A DNA stretch of 38,848 nucleotides from NCBI GenBank assembly GCA_027575765.1, contig JANBPT010000391.1, forward strand, positions 1 through 38,848. Direction: 5' to 3'. Positions 1 through 10,100 of the stretch are shown here, piece by piece. Source of the stretch: Tieghemiomyces parasiticus. Lineage: Eukaryota; Kickxellomycota; Dimargaritomycetes; Dimargaritales; Dimargaritaceae. The first letter of the stretch is position 1, and the number at the start of each line of letters is the position of its first letter. A program made the position numbers and the translations under genes. The notes beneath the pieces were generated by a model. The model had not been told where the DNA came from. It saw only the letters and a list, made by a program, of their open reading frames with translations, and did no database searches.

Positions 1-56
1 TACGTTCAGGTCGTAGTCTACTCTTGTAGGCGTGGGTTCGAATCCCACTCTGACCA
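1..56 (+). tRNA. tRNA-Leu(CAG), 3' part, cut by window start
   Basis: The window opens inside the anticodon arm. A stem of bases 1-4 with 12-15 closes a 7-base loop whose bases 7-9 read CAG. A long variable arm follows at about 16-31, as in type II (Leu/Ser) tRNAs. The T-arm has stem 32-36 with 44-48 and loop TTCGAAT. The 3' acceptor strand is 49-55 and the discriminator is A56. The stretch closely resembles the same part of metazoan tRNA-Leu(CAG). The D-arm and 5' acceptor strand lie off the left edge, so any intron cannot be judged. Confidence 0.9.
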
Positions 57-57
57 C

Positions 58-66
58 TTTTTTTTT
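58..66 (+). terminator. RNA polymerase III T-run terminator of tRNA-Leu
   Basis: A run of nine T starts two bases after the tRNA discriminator base, then C and four more T. This is the usual Pol III stop signal and it supports the strand of the tRNA. Confidence 0.85.
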
Positions 67-139
67 CTTTTGCCACCCTTCGACCCCCATCCGAGATATG
101 TATTCACCAGCAACGGCTGTCGCCGTTCTTGGGTATCGT

Positions 140-145
140 TTTATT
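140..145 (-). promoter_or_regulatory. AATAAA-type poly(A) signal of the UPRT gene
   Basis: Read on the minus strand this is AATAAA, 53 nt past the UPRT stop codon. It sits between that gene and the convergent tRNA gene. Confidence 0.5.
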
Positions 146-197
146 AGGAGAATGACAAAGACGAAGAAGACAATGGAATGCTTACGGAGCGCAGTAG

Positions 198-1159
198 TTA
201 CTCGATATGGTGTGTGTTGAAAAGGCGGTCACCCGAGTCCCCGATGCCAGGTACAACGTAACCCCCGGCGTCCAGGTCCTCGTCGATGGCGGCGGTGTAA
301 ACGGCCACATCAGGGTGGGCAGCGATGAATGATTCAAGGCCGCGGCGGGAGACAATCACGGACAAGAAGCTGATGCGACGGATCCCCCAGTCCTTAAGAA
401 TATTGGCCGTGGCGATAGCCGTGCCACCTGTGGCCAGCATAGGGTCCAAGATGATACATTCGTCCACCGTGGGCTCACTAGGGAGCTTGTTGTAGTATTC
501 GACGGGCTGCAGGGAGCTTTCCTCGCGATAGAGGCCGAGGTGAAGGGTCTGGGCCGAGGGGATGAGTTCAAGGGCGGCTAGGGAAGTGACGAGGGGAAGG
601 ATCAAGGCGGAGGGGGGTGGGGTCCAGTCAGGTTAGACAAGGCGGCAGGGTACCGGGCAGTTGACAATTGCCGAGAAGGGTGCCCCACGCACTTGGCAGC
701 CCTGGGCTTACCGTCAACGAGCCCCAGTCCAGATCGGAGCACAGGGACAAGGCCGATACGGGGCTTAATAGCCACAGCTTGGTAGGTAGCCAGAGGAGAA
801 GATCTCTGCGTGGTAATACGGGTGAGCGTTGAACAGGGAGGCAGTGGAAGGGTTAGGAGTCGTATAATTGGGAACGTCGTTCAGCGGAGTTACCCACGAG
901 GGGGGGGGGGACGCACGCAACCGTTAACCCGGGTGCGCCGGGTGCACACTTTGCAGGACAGAACTGCGGCGTCTTTGATGCCAGGCCAACGTACCTCGCC
1001 AGCGGGGGCCAGGGCTAGTCCTGCGGTGGCCTCGTACGTGAGGAGGTAGCCCAGTTCGTTGATAAGTTCGCGGGTCTGCTTGGAACTGATGGTACGGTCG
1101 CGCAGGAGGGCCAGCTTGTGGGCCACCAGCGGGTGCTGGGAGACGTGGACGGAGGACAT
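198..1159 (-). CDS. urg2: Uracil phosphoribosyltransferase, bacterial upp / S. pombe Urg2 type, 3 exons
   Basis: Converts uracil and PRPP to UMP in pyrimidine salvage; fungal relatives of this type also belong to the uracil-catabolism gene set. Exons are 1159..995, 805..712 and 577..198, with donors GTACGT and GTAAGC, introns of 189 and 134 nt, and phases 0 and 1. The joined product is 212 aa, close to the roughly 208 aa of bacterial Upp. The N-terminus carries the Upp-like [13 protein letters not shown] block. The middle exon gives [14 protein letters not shown]. The PRPP loop [10 protein letters not shown] is at about 131-140 and the uracil-binding [12 protein letters not shown] at about 192-203. 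The start at 1159 has an A at -3 (ACCATGT); the frame upstream offers only a TTG. It resembles Upp/Urg2 more than yeast Fur1, which lacks the N-terminal block. The symbol is by resemblance to S. pombe urg2. A TATA-like box lies about 180 nt upstream. Confidence 0.93.
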
Positions 1160-2270
1160 GGTTAGCAATGGAGGACGTGGGTCCAAAGGAGTTTAGGGCC
1201 TGAGGTTGGTAATAGCAAGAAGTAGGATGGAAGAGCTGACGACGGTAAGTGGGAGGAAAGGTGGGTAGTTACGGTGGGTTCGTGGTAAGGACGGGATAGC
1301 ATATCTGTGTGGCGACTTGGCTACCCCCCGCTGAGGAGCTTATATCAGGTTAAGGGAGGGGGGGGGAGCAGCACAGACAGGGAGGGATGGCAAAGGGTAA
1401 ATTAAGGGTGGGGCGGAGGAAAGGAAGGGAGGGTGGCTAGGATTGCCGGGTTGGAATGGTCACGCCGCCGGGTGGAGATGTGGGGGTGGGGTTCAACGAG
1501 TCCCCCGTACTATCGCTGTCCCCTGCTTTTACTGTAGTCGGGTACTCATTGGCGCAGTGATGGCCACCCGTTCATCTCAGCCCCTCACAGCCTGTGCTGC
1601 ACACGCCGTGTTGGTACTTCTGGCGCGGCCCGCTTTCCATTCTCTGCTCATCCTAACGAGTCATCAGCCATTGTTGAGGATGGCGGTTGACGTTGGCAGT
1701 CTTGGACCATTCCCTTAGCACTCCCCTCCGATGCGGTCGCCTCACAACTTGGGGGCGTACGGAGCCAACCTAAAGGCGGTATGCCTAAAGTAGTCACCCT
1801 ACACCTCATTATTTATGACTCCCGTTGATAATCACAGTCGGACGCAAGAGGCACAGTGACTAGGGTGTCGGGACTTACGCTTCATCCCATGTGTGGTGCC
1901 TCGGTTGTGACTGTGCTCCACTAAGCCCGACAGTGTGTATTTGGAATGACGTTCCCTCAGGCCAGTCACAATGGTACTGTCGCACCCCCCAAGTGTTAAC
2001 ACCCCCGCATTGGATCAGCCCACCCTACCTCAAATGTCGGGCTTCGCCATGGAACAGTGAGGCGGTCGCGCTGCTGACTCATTAGGCAACTTGACAATTG
2101 ATACTGACCAGGGTTAAAAGAGCTTTCGAATTGATGGTGTTGTGAGATTAGACGGCGAAAAAGGGCAGTCGATTGCACTAGGCGAAAAGAGGTAGCACAC
2201 AGAGGAATGAAAGGACAAGCGTGGCTAATAAATCAGCATCCAGCGCGATTCCCCCAAGTTACGTTGCCGT
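1160..2270. other. Intergenic, UPRT promoter side
   Basis: Purine-rich on the plus strand from 1190 to 1440, so pyrimidine-rich on the UPRT sense strand, as expected for a fungal leader or promoter. From 1450 to 2270 there are only short open frames of odd composition, with no recognised protein or RNA. Confidence 0.5.
1339..1346 (-). promoter_or_regulatory. TATA-like box upstream of UPRT
   Basis: Minus-strand GATATAAG, about 180 nt before the UPRT start codon. The same distance is seen for the TATA box of URC1. The call is by consensus only. Confidence 0.4.
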
Positions 2271-3399
2271 TCACTTGCCGGGCCGGGTGGCTTCTGGTTT
2301 CGAGTGCAGGCTGGCTAGTTTCTTTTCTAGAGCCCGAATTTTGGCTTGGGTGCTGGATAAAAGAAAAAGAGCGGTTATATAGGTGGCGTATACCACGAAA
2401 AGGTGGTAGTCACATGAAATATCAAACAATGTTAGTTAGTAACGGGGGGGTTAGGTTGCGAACTCACAGGCTGACCTGACCCTTATCGGATAGAGTTCAG
2501 GCGGGCATCGGTATCAACGGGTTCAGCTGGCATTCCCCTGGGGCCGGCGGTAACGCAATCCGGCTGTGGTTACTTCTTCAACGAGGGTAATTCCTATACT
2601 CCATGGCATTCCAGCTAAACGATGACCTGGTGTGACCGTACCAGGGGTCAGCATAGTGATGGGTTCGAGAGTGGCCCACAGAACTATCATTGGCAACTAC
2701 TCACCACCCCGCTTCTATTCCTTTTCCACTGCCATCCAAGTCGAAACGGCCGCGGTACACGGTCAACTTACCTTGAGCCGGTTAACGGCGTGCGTTTGAC
2801 TGTCCCGCTAGCGGGTGTGGCGTAGGGTGCCGTTCCATGCCGATCGCGCCCCAAACGTCCGGCCGGCCGGGCTGAGGCGTCGTCCCGATTGGTACGTTTG
2901 GGGACCTGAATCGACCCATGGATTCATCCCCGAGGTGATGAAATTAATGCGCATGGGCATGAACCAAGGTCGAGGCACGAGAGGAGTCACAAAGGTTAGC
3001 CGTATACTCATTAAGCGCGGCTTGAATTCATTCCCCTGGCTAAACTACAGAGATAACCCCCTTCCCGAGCGTACTTACAGAACACGGTTTGACAACCAGC
3101 GGTCGGCCCTTGAAGGTCCGTCCGTTGACGGCTAGGATGGCCCCCGCGGCGGCAGCCGGTGTGGTGTACTCTAGGAAGCAGTACCCGCGGGCCTGGCCCT
3201 GGCGTGGTCCCTGATGGTGAAAGGGGAATTTCAACTCTTTGATCTCGCCGAATGGTTGGAAAAGCTTGAGGACGGCGTATTCACTGACGGCCACATCCAA
3301 GTTACAAATGAAGATGGAGGAATCGTTGGCTGGGGAATTCGCATCGGCGTCGGCATCGGCCGTAGCCCCCCCGGCGGAATTGCAAGGTTGGTTGGCCAT
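2271..3399 (-). CDS. RBM18: RBM18-like RNA-binding protein (single RRM), 3 exons
   Basis: Predicted RNA-binding protein whose molecular role is poorly known in any organism. Exons are 3399..3079, 2905..2772 and 2352..2271 (phases 0 and 2; donors GTAAGT and GTAAGT), giving 178 aa against 190 in human RBM18. One RRM covers about residues 22-106: RNP2-like IFICNL, RNP1-like ARGYCFLEY, then GRPLVVKP. Exon 2 is basic and low complexity. Exon 3 carries the family's C-terminal helix, AKIRALEKKLASL, which matches RBM18 and confirms the splicing. Start choice: 3399 has A at -3 and G at +4 and leaves a short Ala/Asp leader. An in-frame ATG at 3492 has poor context and would add 31 residues. The exon 2 boundaries rest on phase and consensus. 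The gene is divergent from URC1. Confidence 0.85.
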
Positions 3400-3796
3400 C
3401 ATGCTAATGGCTCGAACGGGGATCGTGAGCAATTGGTAAAATTGAGGGTGGCAGATGAGCGGATTATCCCACTGGCCGCGTTTGAGCGCCATATGACAAG
3501 GCTAATAGGTGCAATGGCAAGGCGATGTGTACCGTTCTAGCCGGCCAGGCAATGAATCTACAGATATTCTACAAGCCCCGCTAGTAGTGTGGACGGCTGA
3601 GCTCTGGATACCGCTGTTTAGGCTGGCGTTTAGAGGAAAGGGAGAGACGTCGCCGCGTCTCGAGTTGCGCCCAGACGCCTCCCGCTAACGGTAATACGGC
3701 GTGCCTTGTGACTGCCTAGATCATATCTGCGGAAAGGTCATCCGGACAGTCCAGCAGGCCGCGCGGCCTGGTGCTTTTCTAGGGCCAGGGCTGGAT

Positions 3797-3886
3797 CCCC
3801 CCCCCCCACGTCGCCTTACATCCACGAGTCCCCGTGCAGGTCGATAAATCAGGTGAGAGGTGGCAATCCTGCACGGGGGGGGGGGG
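3797..3886. repeat. C11 run, perfect 11-bp inverted repeat and G12 run
   Basis: An 11-base C run (3797-3807) is followed by CCCCGTGCAGG (3830-3840), a 27-nt loop, its exact reverse complement (3868-3878), and a 12-base G run (3875-3886) that overlaps the second arm. The element can fold as a hairpin on either strand, and the C and G runs could pair around it. It lies between the RBM18 and URC1 start codons. Confidence 0.8.
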
Positions 3887-4338
3887 ATTCCGCCATCTGC
3901 ATTCCAGTCGTGAAAGGCGAGTGTAGAGGTAGAGTCTGGTATGTAGACGCTCCCCGGCCGTGACTGTGGTTTTTTGGGGGGGTCAGAGGGGCCCAATGTG
4001 ACGTGGAGGACAATGGCGAGAGGCAACGGGTAGTTTATAGAATAATGATCGGCCCCAATGCTCTACTCAACTCCGCGCTCCGTGTAGGGCAGTTATCAGG
4101 GCCATCGCGAGGTGAAGAGCCTAAAGGCTCGTTGGTTGAGTCCCAAAGGTGTGTGAGGCGATCCCATTCATGGCCAGCTGTGCCTTGCGTTGCCTCCCCC
4201 CTTTTTTTCATCCCTTCAGCCTTGCTGGGGCTGTTAACCTTCTCCTATCGTGGCCAACCCCTCCGTTGTGATCTAACCCACATCCCCCCTCCCGCATCAG
4301 CCTGCCTTCCCCACCCCTCCCTGCCAACCCACCCCCCC

Positions 4339-4347
4339 TTTATAAGG
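4339..4347 (+). promoter_or_regulatory. TATA box of URC1
   Basis: TTTATAAGG inside a C-rich tract, about 180 nt before the URC1 start codon at 4522. The placement fits a leader of about 150 nt. Confidence 0.55.
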
Positions 4348-4521
4348 CCCCCTTTGGGTAGTTGGGAGGCGGCCCACGTATCAGCCCACCTCTCTTTGCC
4401 TTGCTGCCTCCTTTTTGCCCGCCATCGGCTTCGTATATCTGTCACTACACCGCCGCCCCGCATCGTATCCACTTTGGCAACGTTAACCTACCCCACCACT
4501 CGCCCGCCTAGTTACCACACC

Positions 4522-6576
4522 ATGACCGCCCAGACCAAGGCTGGGGCCAGCGCAGCCCCGGACGCGAACGTAGCGGCGCTCTTGTCCAAGTTGGACGCTC
4601 TCGACCTCCAGCAGAAAGAGATATCGCAGCAGGTACGTATAGTGGCCTCTACATTGCCTCTAAGGCCATCCGGGGCCGCCGCCTACATTCTGTCAGTCAC
4701 GGCGAAAAGGGTCTGGAGAGACCGCTGACTGGGCCGCTTTCATCTGATGTTTCCTTGCCAGCTGCCGAAGGGCGACCAAGGTCCCACGCCTTGGGCTAGA
4801 GACCCACCGACTAAACTCGCCCGACCGGTGCTCGCTCTCGTCAATGTCCTCCCGTCACTTGTAGCTACGCAACTATCTCTCCGCTAAGCCGTCACCCATC
4901 GAGACCAACTTGCCGGGTCCCCCAGCCCCGAGCAGTGACCCTGCGGTAGATGAAGAAGGTGGGTCCTTACTACCAATGTCCAGCCCGAGCCGGGTATACT
5001 TCATGATTTCCACCCAGTAGACCACCGTCTAACGTTATCCCTCTCTCGACACCTCGCCTTTTTTTTTTACTCGCCCTCCACCCCATAAGATATCTTAGCC
5101 TCGGCCCAGCCTTCACCAACCACCGACCTGAGCACCGCCTTGGAACCGCGCCCTAACCCGTACAGCTCACGAGTCATCCTGACTACCTACCCGAAGCAGT
5201 TTGGTATTCACCCACTTTCGCTGCACTGGGGTGCCCCTACGGCGGAGGAGCGCGGTCCCATTGTGGCGTCCCGTCACCCCGATTCCATCCGCATTCGGTA
5301 AGTCTTGCCTGCCCACTCCCCACCGAAGACGGGTAATGAATCGATACGGGGAGATCGTACTTCTGCCGTCGCCCACTCTGCCCCCTGGCATCTCTAACCC
5401 CAACGTCCATTATCATCCCGGCCCCCCCACGATTACCTCTTTTTATTTATTTATTTTAGCAACGCCATCGGCGCTTACGGCGGCTCATACTGCATCTACC
5501 GCGCCCTGGCAGTGGCCATTGGCGAGCTTGATCCCACCCACCTGCCCAACTTCACGCTGACCGAGCCTCCCGTGCAAATCGGCCCGCACCCCCAGTGGAG
5601 CGACCCCAAGAAGATCGTGTCCCTAGACCCCTACGGGCACCTGGTCACAACTGCCTACCGTGAAGACATTGGGCGCGGCACCGACGTGCGTCCCAGTATT
5701 GCCATTACCAAGGCGCACATGAAGATTGCCGAAATCGATGCCAGCGTTGCAGCCGGCCGTCTGACCGTGGACAACCGCATCGTCCTGCCCAATGGCGACC
5801 TGAACGTGACTAAAGCTGCCGTGGAGCCCGTATGGTACCTCCCTGGGGTCGCCGAGCGGTTCGGGATCGAGGAGGTCCTCCTGCGGCGCGCCCTTTTCGA
5901 GGACACCGGTGGTATGTACCCGGAGCTCATCACCCGGCCGGACCTCAAGGTGTTTCTCCCGCCCATCGGCGGGCTGACTGTCTACATCTTTGGCGACCCG
6001 GCCCATATCGGCCAGCCGGGTAAACGCCTCACCATGCGGGTGCACGATGAGTGCAACGGGTCGGACGTGTTTGGGTCCGACATTTGCACCTGTCGGCCGT
6101 ATCTCATGTTTGGTATCGAGGAGGCTGTTAAGGAAGCCCAGCAGGGCGGCGTGGGCGTCATTGTGTACTTCCGCAAGGAAGGCCGGGCCCTGGGTGAGGT
6201 CACCAAGTACCTCGTATACAACGCCCGGAAGCGTCAGGCCGGTGGTGACCGCGCCGACACGTACTTTTTGCGGACCGAGTACGTCGCCGGGGTCAAGGAC
6301 ATGCGATTCCAGGCCCTCATGCCTGACGTGCTTCACTGGCTGGGCATCACCCGCATCGACCGCCTAACCTCCATGTCCAATATGAAGTACGACGCCATCG
6401 TCAACTCCGGTATCGAGGTTGTCGAACGGGTGCCAATCCCGGACGACATGATCCCTGAGGACTCGCGGGTCGAAATCGACGCGAAGATCGCGGACGGCTA
6501 CTTCAGCACCCACGAAGGCGATAAGGTCGCCCTCCTCCAAACCAAGGGCCGTGACTGGGAGGACGTGGCCCACTAG
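4522..6576 (+). CDS. URC1: URC1, GTP cyclohydrolase II-like uracil catabolism protein, 4 exons
   Basis: Member of the large fungal GTP cyclohydrolase II-like family (L. kluyveri URC1, S. pombe urg1), required in the URC pathway that degrades uracil. Exons are 4522..4632, 4865..4958, 5099..5297 and 5460..6576, with introns of 232, 140 and 162 nt and phases 0, 1 and 2. The product is 506 aa. Residues 1-50 form a short coiled-coil-like helix, and 51-100 are Pro/Ser-rich. The family core begins near SSRVILTTYP and HWGAPTAEERGP. The cyclohydrolase core keeps candidate zinc ligands Cys333, Cys344 and Cys346 (HDECNG and DICTC), Tyr371 (VYFRKEGRALG) and a D-x-R at 415-417 (GVKDMRFQ). It is longer than RibA (about 200 aa), as URC1 proteins are. 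The weakest calls are the short exon 2 and its GTGGGT donor, but phases fit. AATAAA follows at 6717. Confidence 0.92.
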
Positions 6577-7151
6577 GGCCTTTTAATTGTTGTTTCCCCC
6601 CCCCCATCTCTCTCTTCTTAGTCTGTCGGTGTCCCTCATTCTCCCCTCTCACACAATCGACCCAGTTGATTGTGTCGTATGTTGCAGTTTTCACTTGTCA
6701 TTTCGAAGTTACTCCTAATAAAAAAATAACCCCCCACCCTATCCCCCTCGGTTTTTAAAATAATAATTAGGTGTGCTGTACTCCATAGCCTGGCACTCAT
6801 GTAATGTTATGATACAATGCTGACGTGGCAGGGCAACCTCCCACATGAAAACCGCCCTACAGTCTATGGCACTTTAGTGGGTGAATTTGAGGCATGGGTA
6901 CAAGTTCCTTGAATGTTGATACTCAGGTAATTATAGTGATAAAACTTAGGATTGTAAAAACGGAGGAAATAAGGCGTTCAAAGTACATTAGAAGGGAGGG
7001 CGAGGAGAGTAAGATTTAGAAATAAAGTGGCTGGGCGAGGCAATGGTTTGTGTGATTAGAGGGGAGGGCACCAATTTTTGAAAGGAGGCGGGGACCTCAA
7101 ACAAACGCAATCTATCGGACATTAGGGGTGCAACTATCTGTAAAGCAAAAA
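6577..7151. other. Convergent 3' intergenic region, URC1 and CLIP-170-like gene
   Basis: AT-richer than the flanking genes. Holds the URC1 poly(A) signal at 6717. No clear AATAAA was found for the leftward gene, and no other gene or RNA was seen. Confidence 0.5.
6717..6722 (+). promoter_or_regulatory. Poly(A) signal of URC1
   Basis: AATAAA 141 nt past the URC1 stop, in an AT-rich stretch. Confidence 0.5.
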
Positions 7152-10100
7152 CTAGAAGGTGGCATCTTGGTCGGGGCAATCCTCGGTCCAGTGATCGCCA
7201 AACATCTCGCAATTGTCACAGAACGGCCGCGAGGAGTTGTAGTAATCGGGTACGGTCTTGAAGGGCGCCGGGGTTTCGTCGGCGTCCACACTTCCTTCTT
7301 CGTCGTTGGGGGTTCCTACGGCGATGCCATCCGACTTAAAAAGCGGACAGTTAAACAGGTCGTGGCCAGGCGCGTCGCAAAGTTCGCATATTAGGGTGTC
7401 ATCGTCGGCATCTACATTAATGTGGCCGTTAGTCGCACCTGTTGAAGTGGGTGCGGCCGGCGAGCCAAGAGATTTAGCGAATGACCGTGGCGAGGTCCCT
7501 GAGCTAGCCGGTACCGTAGAGATGGAGTGACGGGTGGCAGAGGATCCGGTCGCGGGGGCAGAGCCGCCGCTACCGCCCTCGACCTGGCTTTCAAGTTCAC
7601 GAATCCGGCGCAGGTGGGCAGCGATCTGGTCTTCGAGATCGGTCTCGCGGAACGACTTGTTGTCGACCAAGGACTCCAACTCTCCAAGGTACTGGTTGAG
7701 CTCCTCGATCTCTTGGTCCTTAGCCCGCTCCAATTCCCGAAGTCGGCGCTCGCGCTCGCGTAGGTCGGCGGCGTGTTGCTGGCGCGCAGCTTCAAAATTG
7801 GCGGCAGCAGCGGCAGGTGTATTGTCGCCAGCAGCTTGGGTGGATGGGGAGGTGTCCCCCAGGGCTCGGACATCGACGGCCATCGAGGATTGGGCACTCG
7901 CCGTGGCGAGTTCCCCGGTGAGCCGTGCGTTGTCATCATACAGCCTTTCACAGTCTTCCGCCAGACTAATGAACTGGGCCTCCACGGTCTCCACCCGCTC
8001 AATAAGGTCGGCCTGGCCGTCTTTGAGCACGGCACATTTTTCCAGCAGCGCGTCCCGTTCGGCTTCTAATTCGACGGTACGTGCCTCCAGTTTGGCTACT
8101 GCGCCCTGTACGGTGCGCAGTTGATCATTTTTGGCTTCAAGAAGACGGGTGGCATCATCCCGTTCCGTTTGAAGCCGTGCCAGGGCGGCCTCACTGTCAT
8201 CGGCGGTGCCTCGGTCGAGGCGGGCGGCTTGGGCACTTAGCGTTTCCTGAACTGCCGCGAGCTCGCGTTCCAGGTCGGTCTGGCGGACCCGGGCCGCAGC
8301 GAGTTCGGCATTAACCTCCTCGAAGCGGGCGCTAGCGGCGCCCAGTTCTCCCTGCGCGGATACCGACGGCCCTTGCTCAGCGAGCCGGGCTTGCAGCTCG
8401 GCGACGGTCTCTCTTAGGGCCAGGACCTCCTCACCGAGCACCTCGTTACTAACGTCAACCGGGCCGGCGGCGGCCTCGGTGGCCAGCTCGTGCAGCTCAT
8501 GGATAGATCGATTGAGGGCGGCGGCTACCGCGGGGCTGCTGGCCGATACCGGCAGGCTCTCTTGGCTGGCAGCGGGCGACACGGCAAATTCCCGCGAACC
8601 GAATAGGTCTGGACTGGAGCCGCCCAGCGAGAAAGCCAGCGGACGGGGCCGGTGCAGACTGGCGATAAGGTCGTCCTTCTGACGCAATTCGGTGCGCAGC
8701 CGATCGTGCTCGACGGTCAGGGCGCGGTAGCGCTCTTCCCAGTCGTCCCCGGCCGCGGTCATGGTGGTGTCGGAGGGCGAGAGGGCCCGCTCCTGCAGCA
8801 CGGAATGCAGGTCCATCGACAGGCGGTGGTTGACCTTTTGTAGGTGTTCCACAGCGGAGGCGCTGGTTTCCAGGGCCCGGGACACTCGTTCGCTGCGGGC
8901 GCGGTGGACTAGCAGAGGATCGGCGGTCTCATCACTAGTGAGGCTACCACCACTACTGCTACTCCCTTGACGCTTCCGAGGACTCTGGATGCCATCCTCG
9001 TCGGCCTCCTTCAATACGCGCATGGTCCGGAGCGCCTTGCCCACAAGGGTGTCCATCTGGCTGATGAGGGCCTGAATGGCCTCCTTTTGGTTGACCACCA
9101 CTTCAGCATTGGCGGCCAGGGCAGCTTTCAGTTCTTCAATGACCTCGACTGACCGGGCGGCCTCCCGGTGCTCAGCAGCGAGTCGCGTCTCAAGGTCTGC
9201 AATCCGCTCCGCCAGCTCGTGGTCGGCAGGTGCCGGGCTAGCCCTGGCCTGCGCGATCTGGGCCTCGAGTGCTTTGATGCGCGCATCCTTAGACTGCACC
9301 ATCTCGGTAAGTTGCAGCACCTCAAGACCCAAGGTGTCCTCCTCCGGCGCCGATGCAGCTGGTGGGGGACTACGGTCCGACGAGCCGTGGCTGGCAGCAC
9401 TGCCCGGGCGGGAGGGCCCCGCAGCATCGATGGTGGCGAACTTCTGGCTCAGCTTCGCTAGGCGGTCACCCAGCGGGGGGAGACCCGTGGGGGTGGCCGG
9501 GGCTGGAGCCCGAAGTAAAGATGGCGAGGTGTGGCTGTCTGGTGGAGTGGCATCCGTGGATTGGGCCGGTGGGGTCCGGCCGAGCTCTTCGAGGATCTGT
9601 TTGCGCAGTAGGTCCTTTTCCACCAGCTGGCGCGCCTCGAGCTGGGTCCGGCCCTGTTTGTTTTCGAGGCGCAACACCTTGTTTTCCGCCTCGAGCATCT
9701 CCAACTTGAGCTTGACCCGCTGGAACAGCTCGGTGGGAATGGCAGGGGACCGGTGGGAGTCCGGCGAACCGTCAGCGGCGGCCACGGTGGGTCGCGTGGG
9801 CGGGGTGCTGAGTAAAGCACCGGCCGTGGTCGGCGGGCCCGGAGCCGCGGAGTCGCTGGTGTCGAGTAATCGGGTCCCCGGCAGGGCATTGAGTGTGGCC
9901 CGTCGGGCACCATAGGAGAGGCCGGGAACCCGAGGTACCGGTGGTGGAGGTTTGAGGGCTGGCTTGGGCGGCGCTGACGGTGACCGGGACCGCGACCCTG
10001 GAGGAGGGGCCGGTGAGGTGCGGGCGCGCCCAACCCCGGGGCCGAGGGTCATCCGCCGATTGGGGCCGGGCCGGCCAGGGGGGCGAGTGGGCCCGGGGGA

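Larger units (their letters stand above)
3400..4521. other. Divergent intergenic region between RBM18 and URC1
   Basis: Contains the C-run/hairpin/G-run element at 3797-3886 and, on the URC1 side, a pyrimidine-rich leader from about 4190 to 4520 with a TATA box at 4339-4347. A frame open across the leader into URC1 exon 1 is not supported as coding, because it is low-complexity and lies downstream of that TATA box. Confidence 0.6.

Noticed and set aside
3045..3078. 34-nt intron as an alternative RBM18 splice, opening a long frame to 2808
   Set aside because: Too short compared with the other introns here and yields no RBM18 C-terminus; the acceptor at 2905 with the exon at 2352 restores the conserved helix.
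4003..4521. Frame open across the URC1 leader into exon 1
   Set aside because: Low-complexity, crosses the TATA box at 4339 and runs past the exon 1 donor at 4632.
5623..6336. 237-codon open frame on the minus strand
   Set aside because: Antisense shadow of URC1 exon 4, whose plus frame shows clear family motifs; the GC-rich third positions keep the reverse frame open.
9076..9915. 279-codon plus-strand open frame
   Set aside because: Lies wholly inside the CLIP-170-like gene on the other strand and has Ser/Ala/Arg-rich shadow composition.
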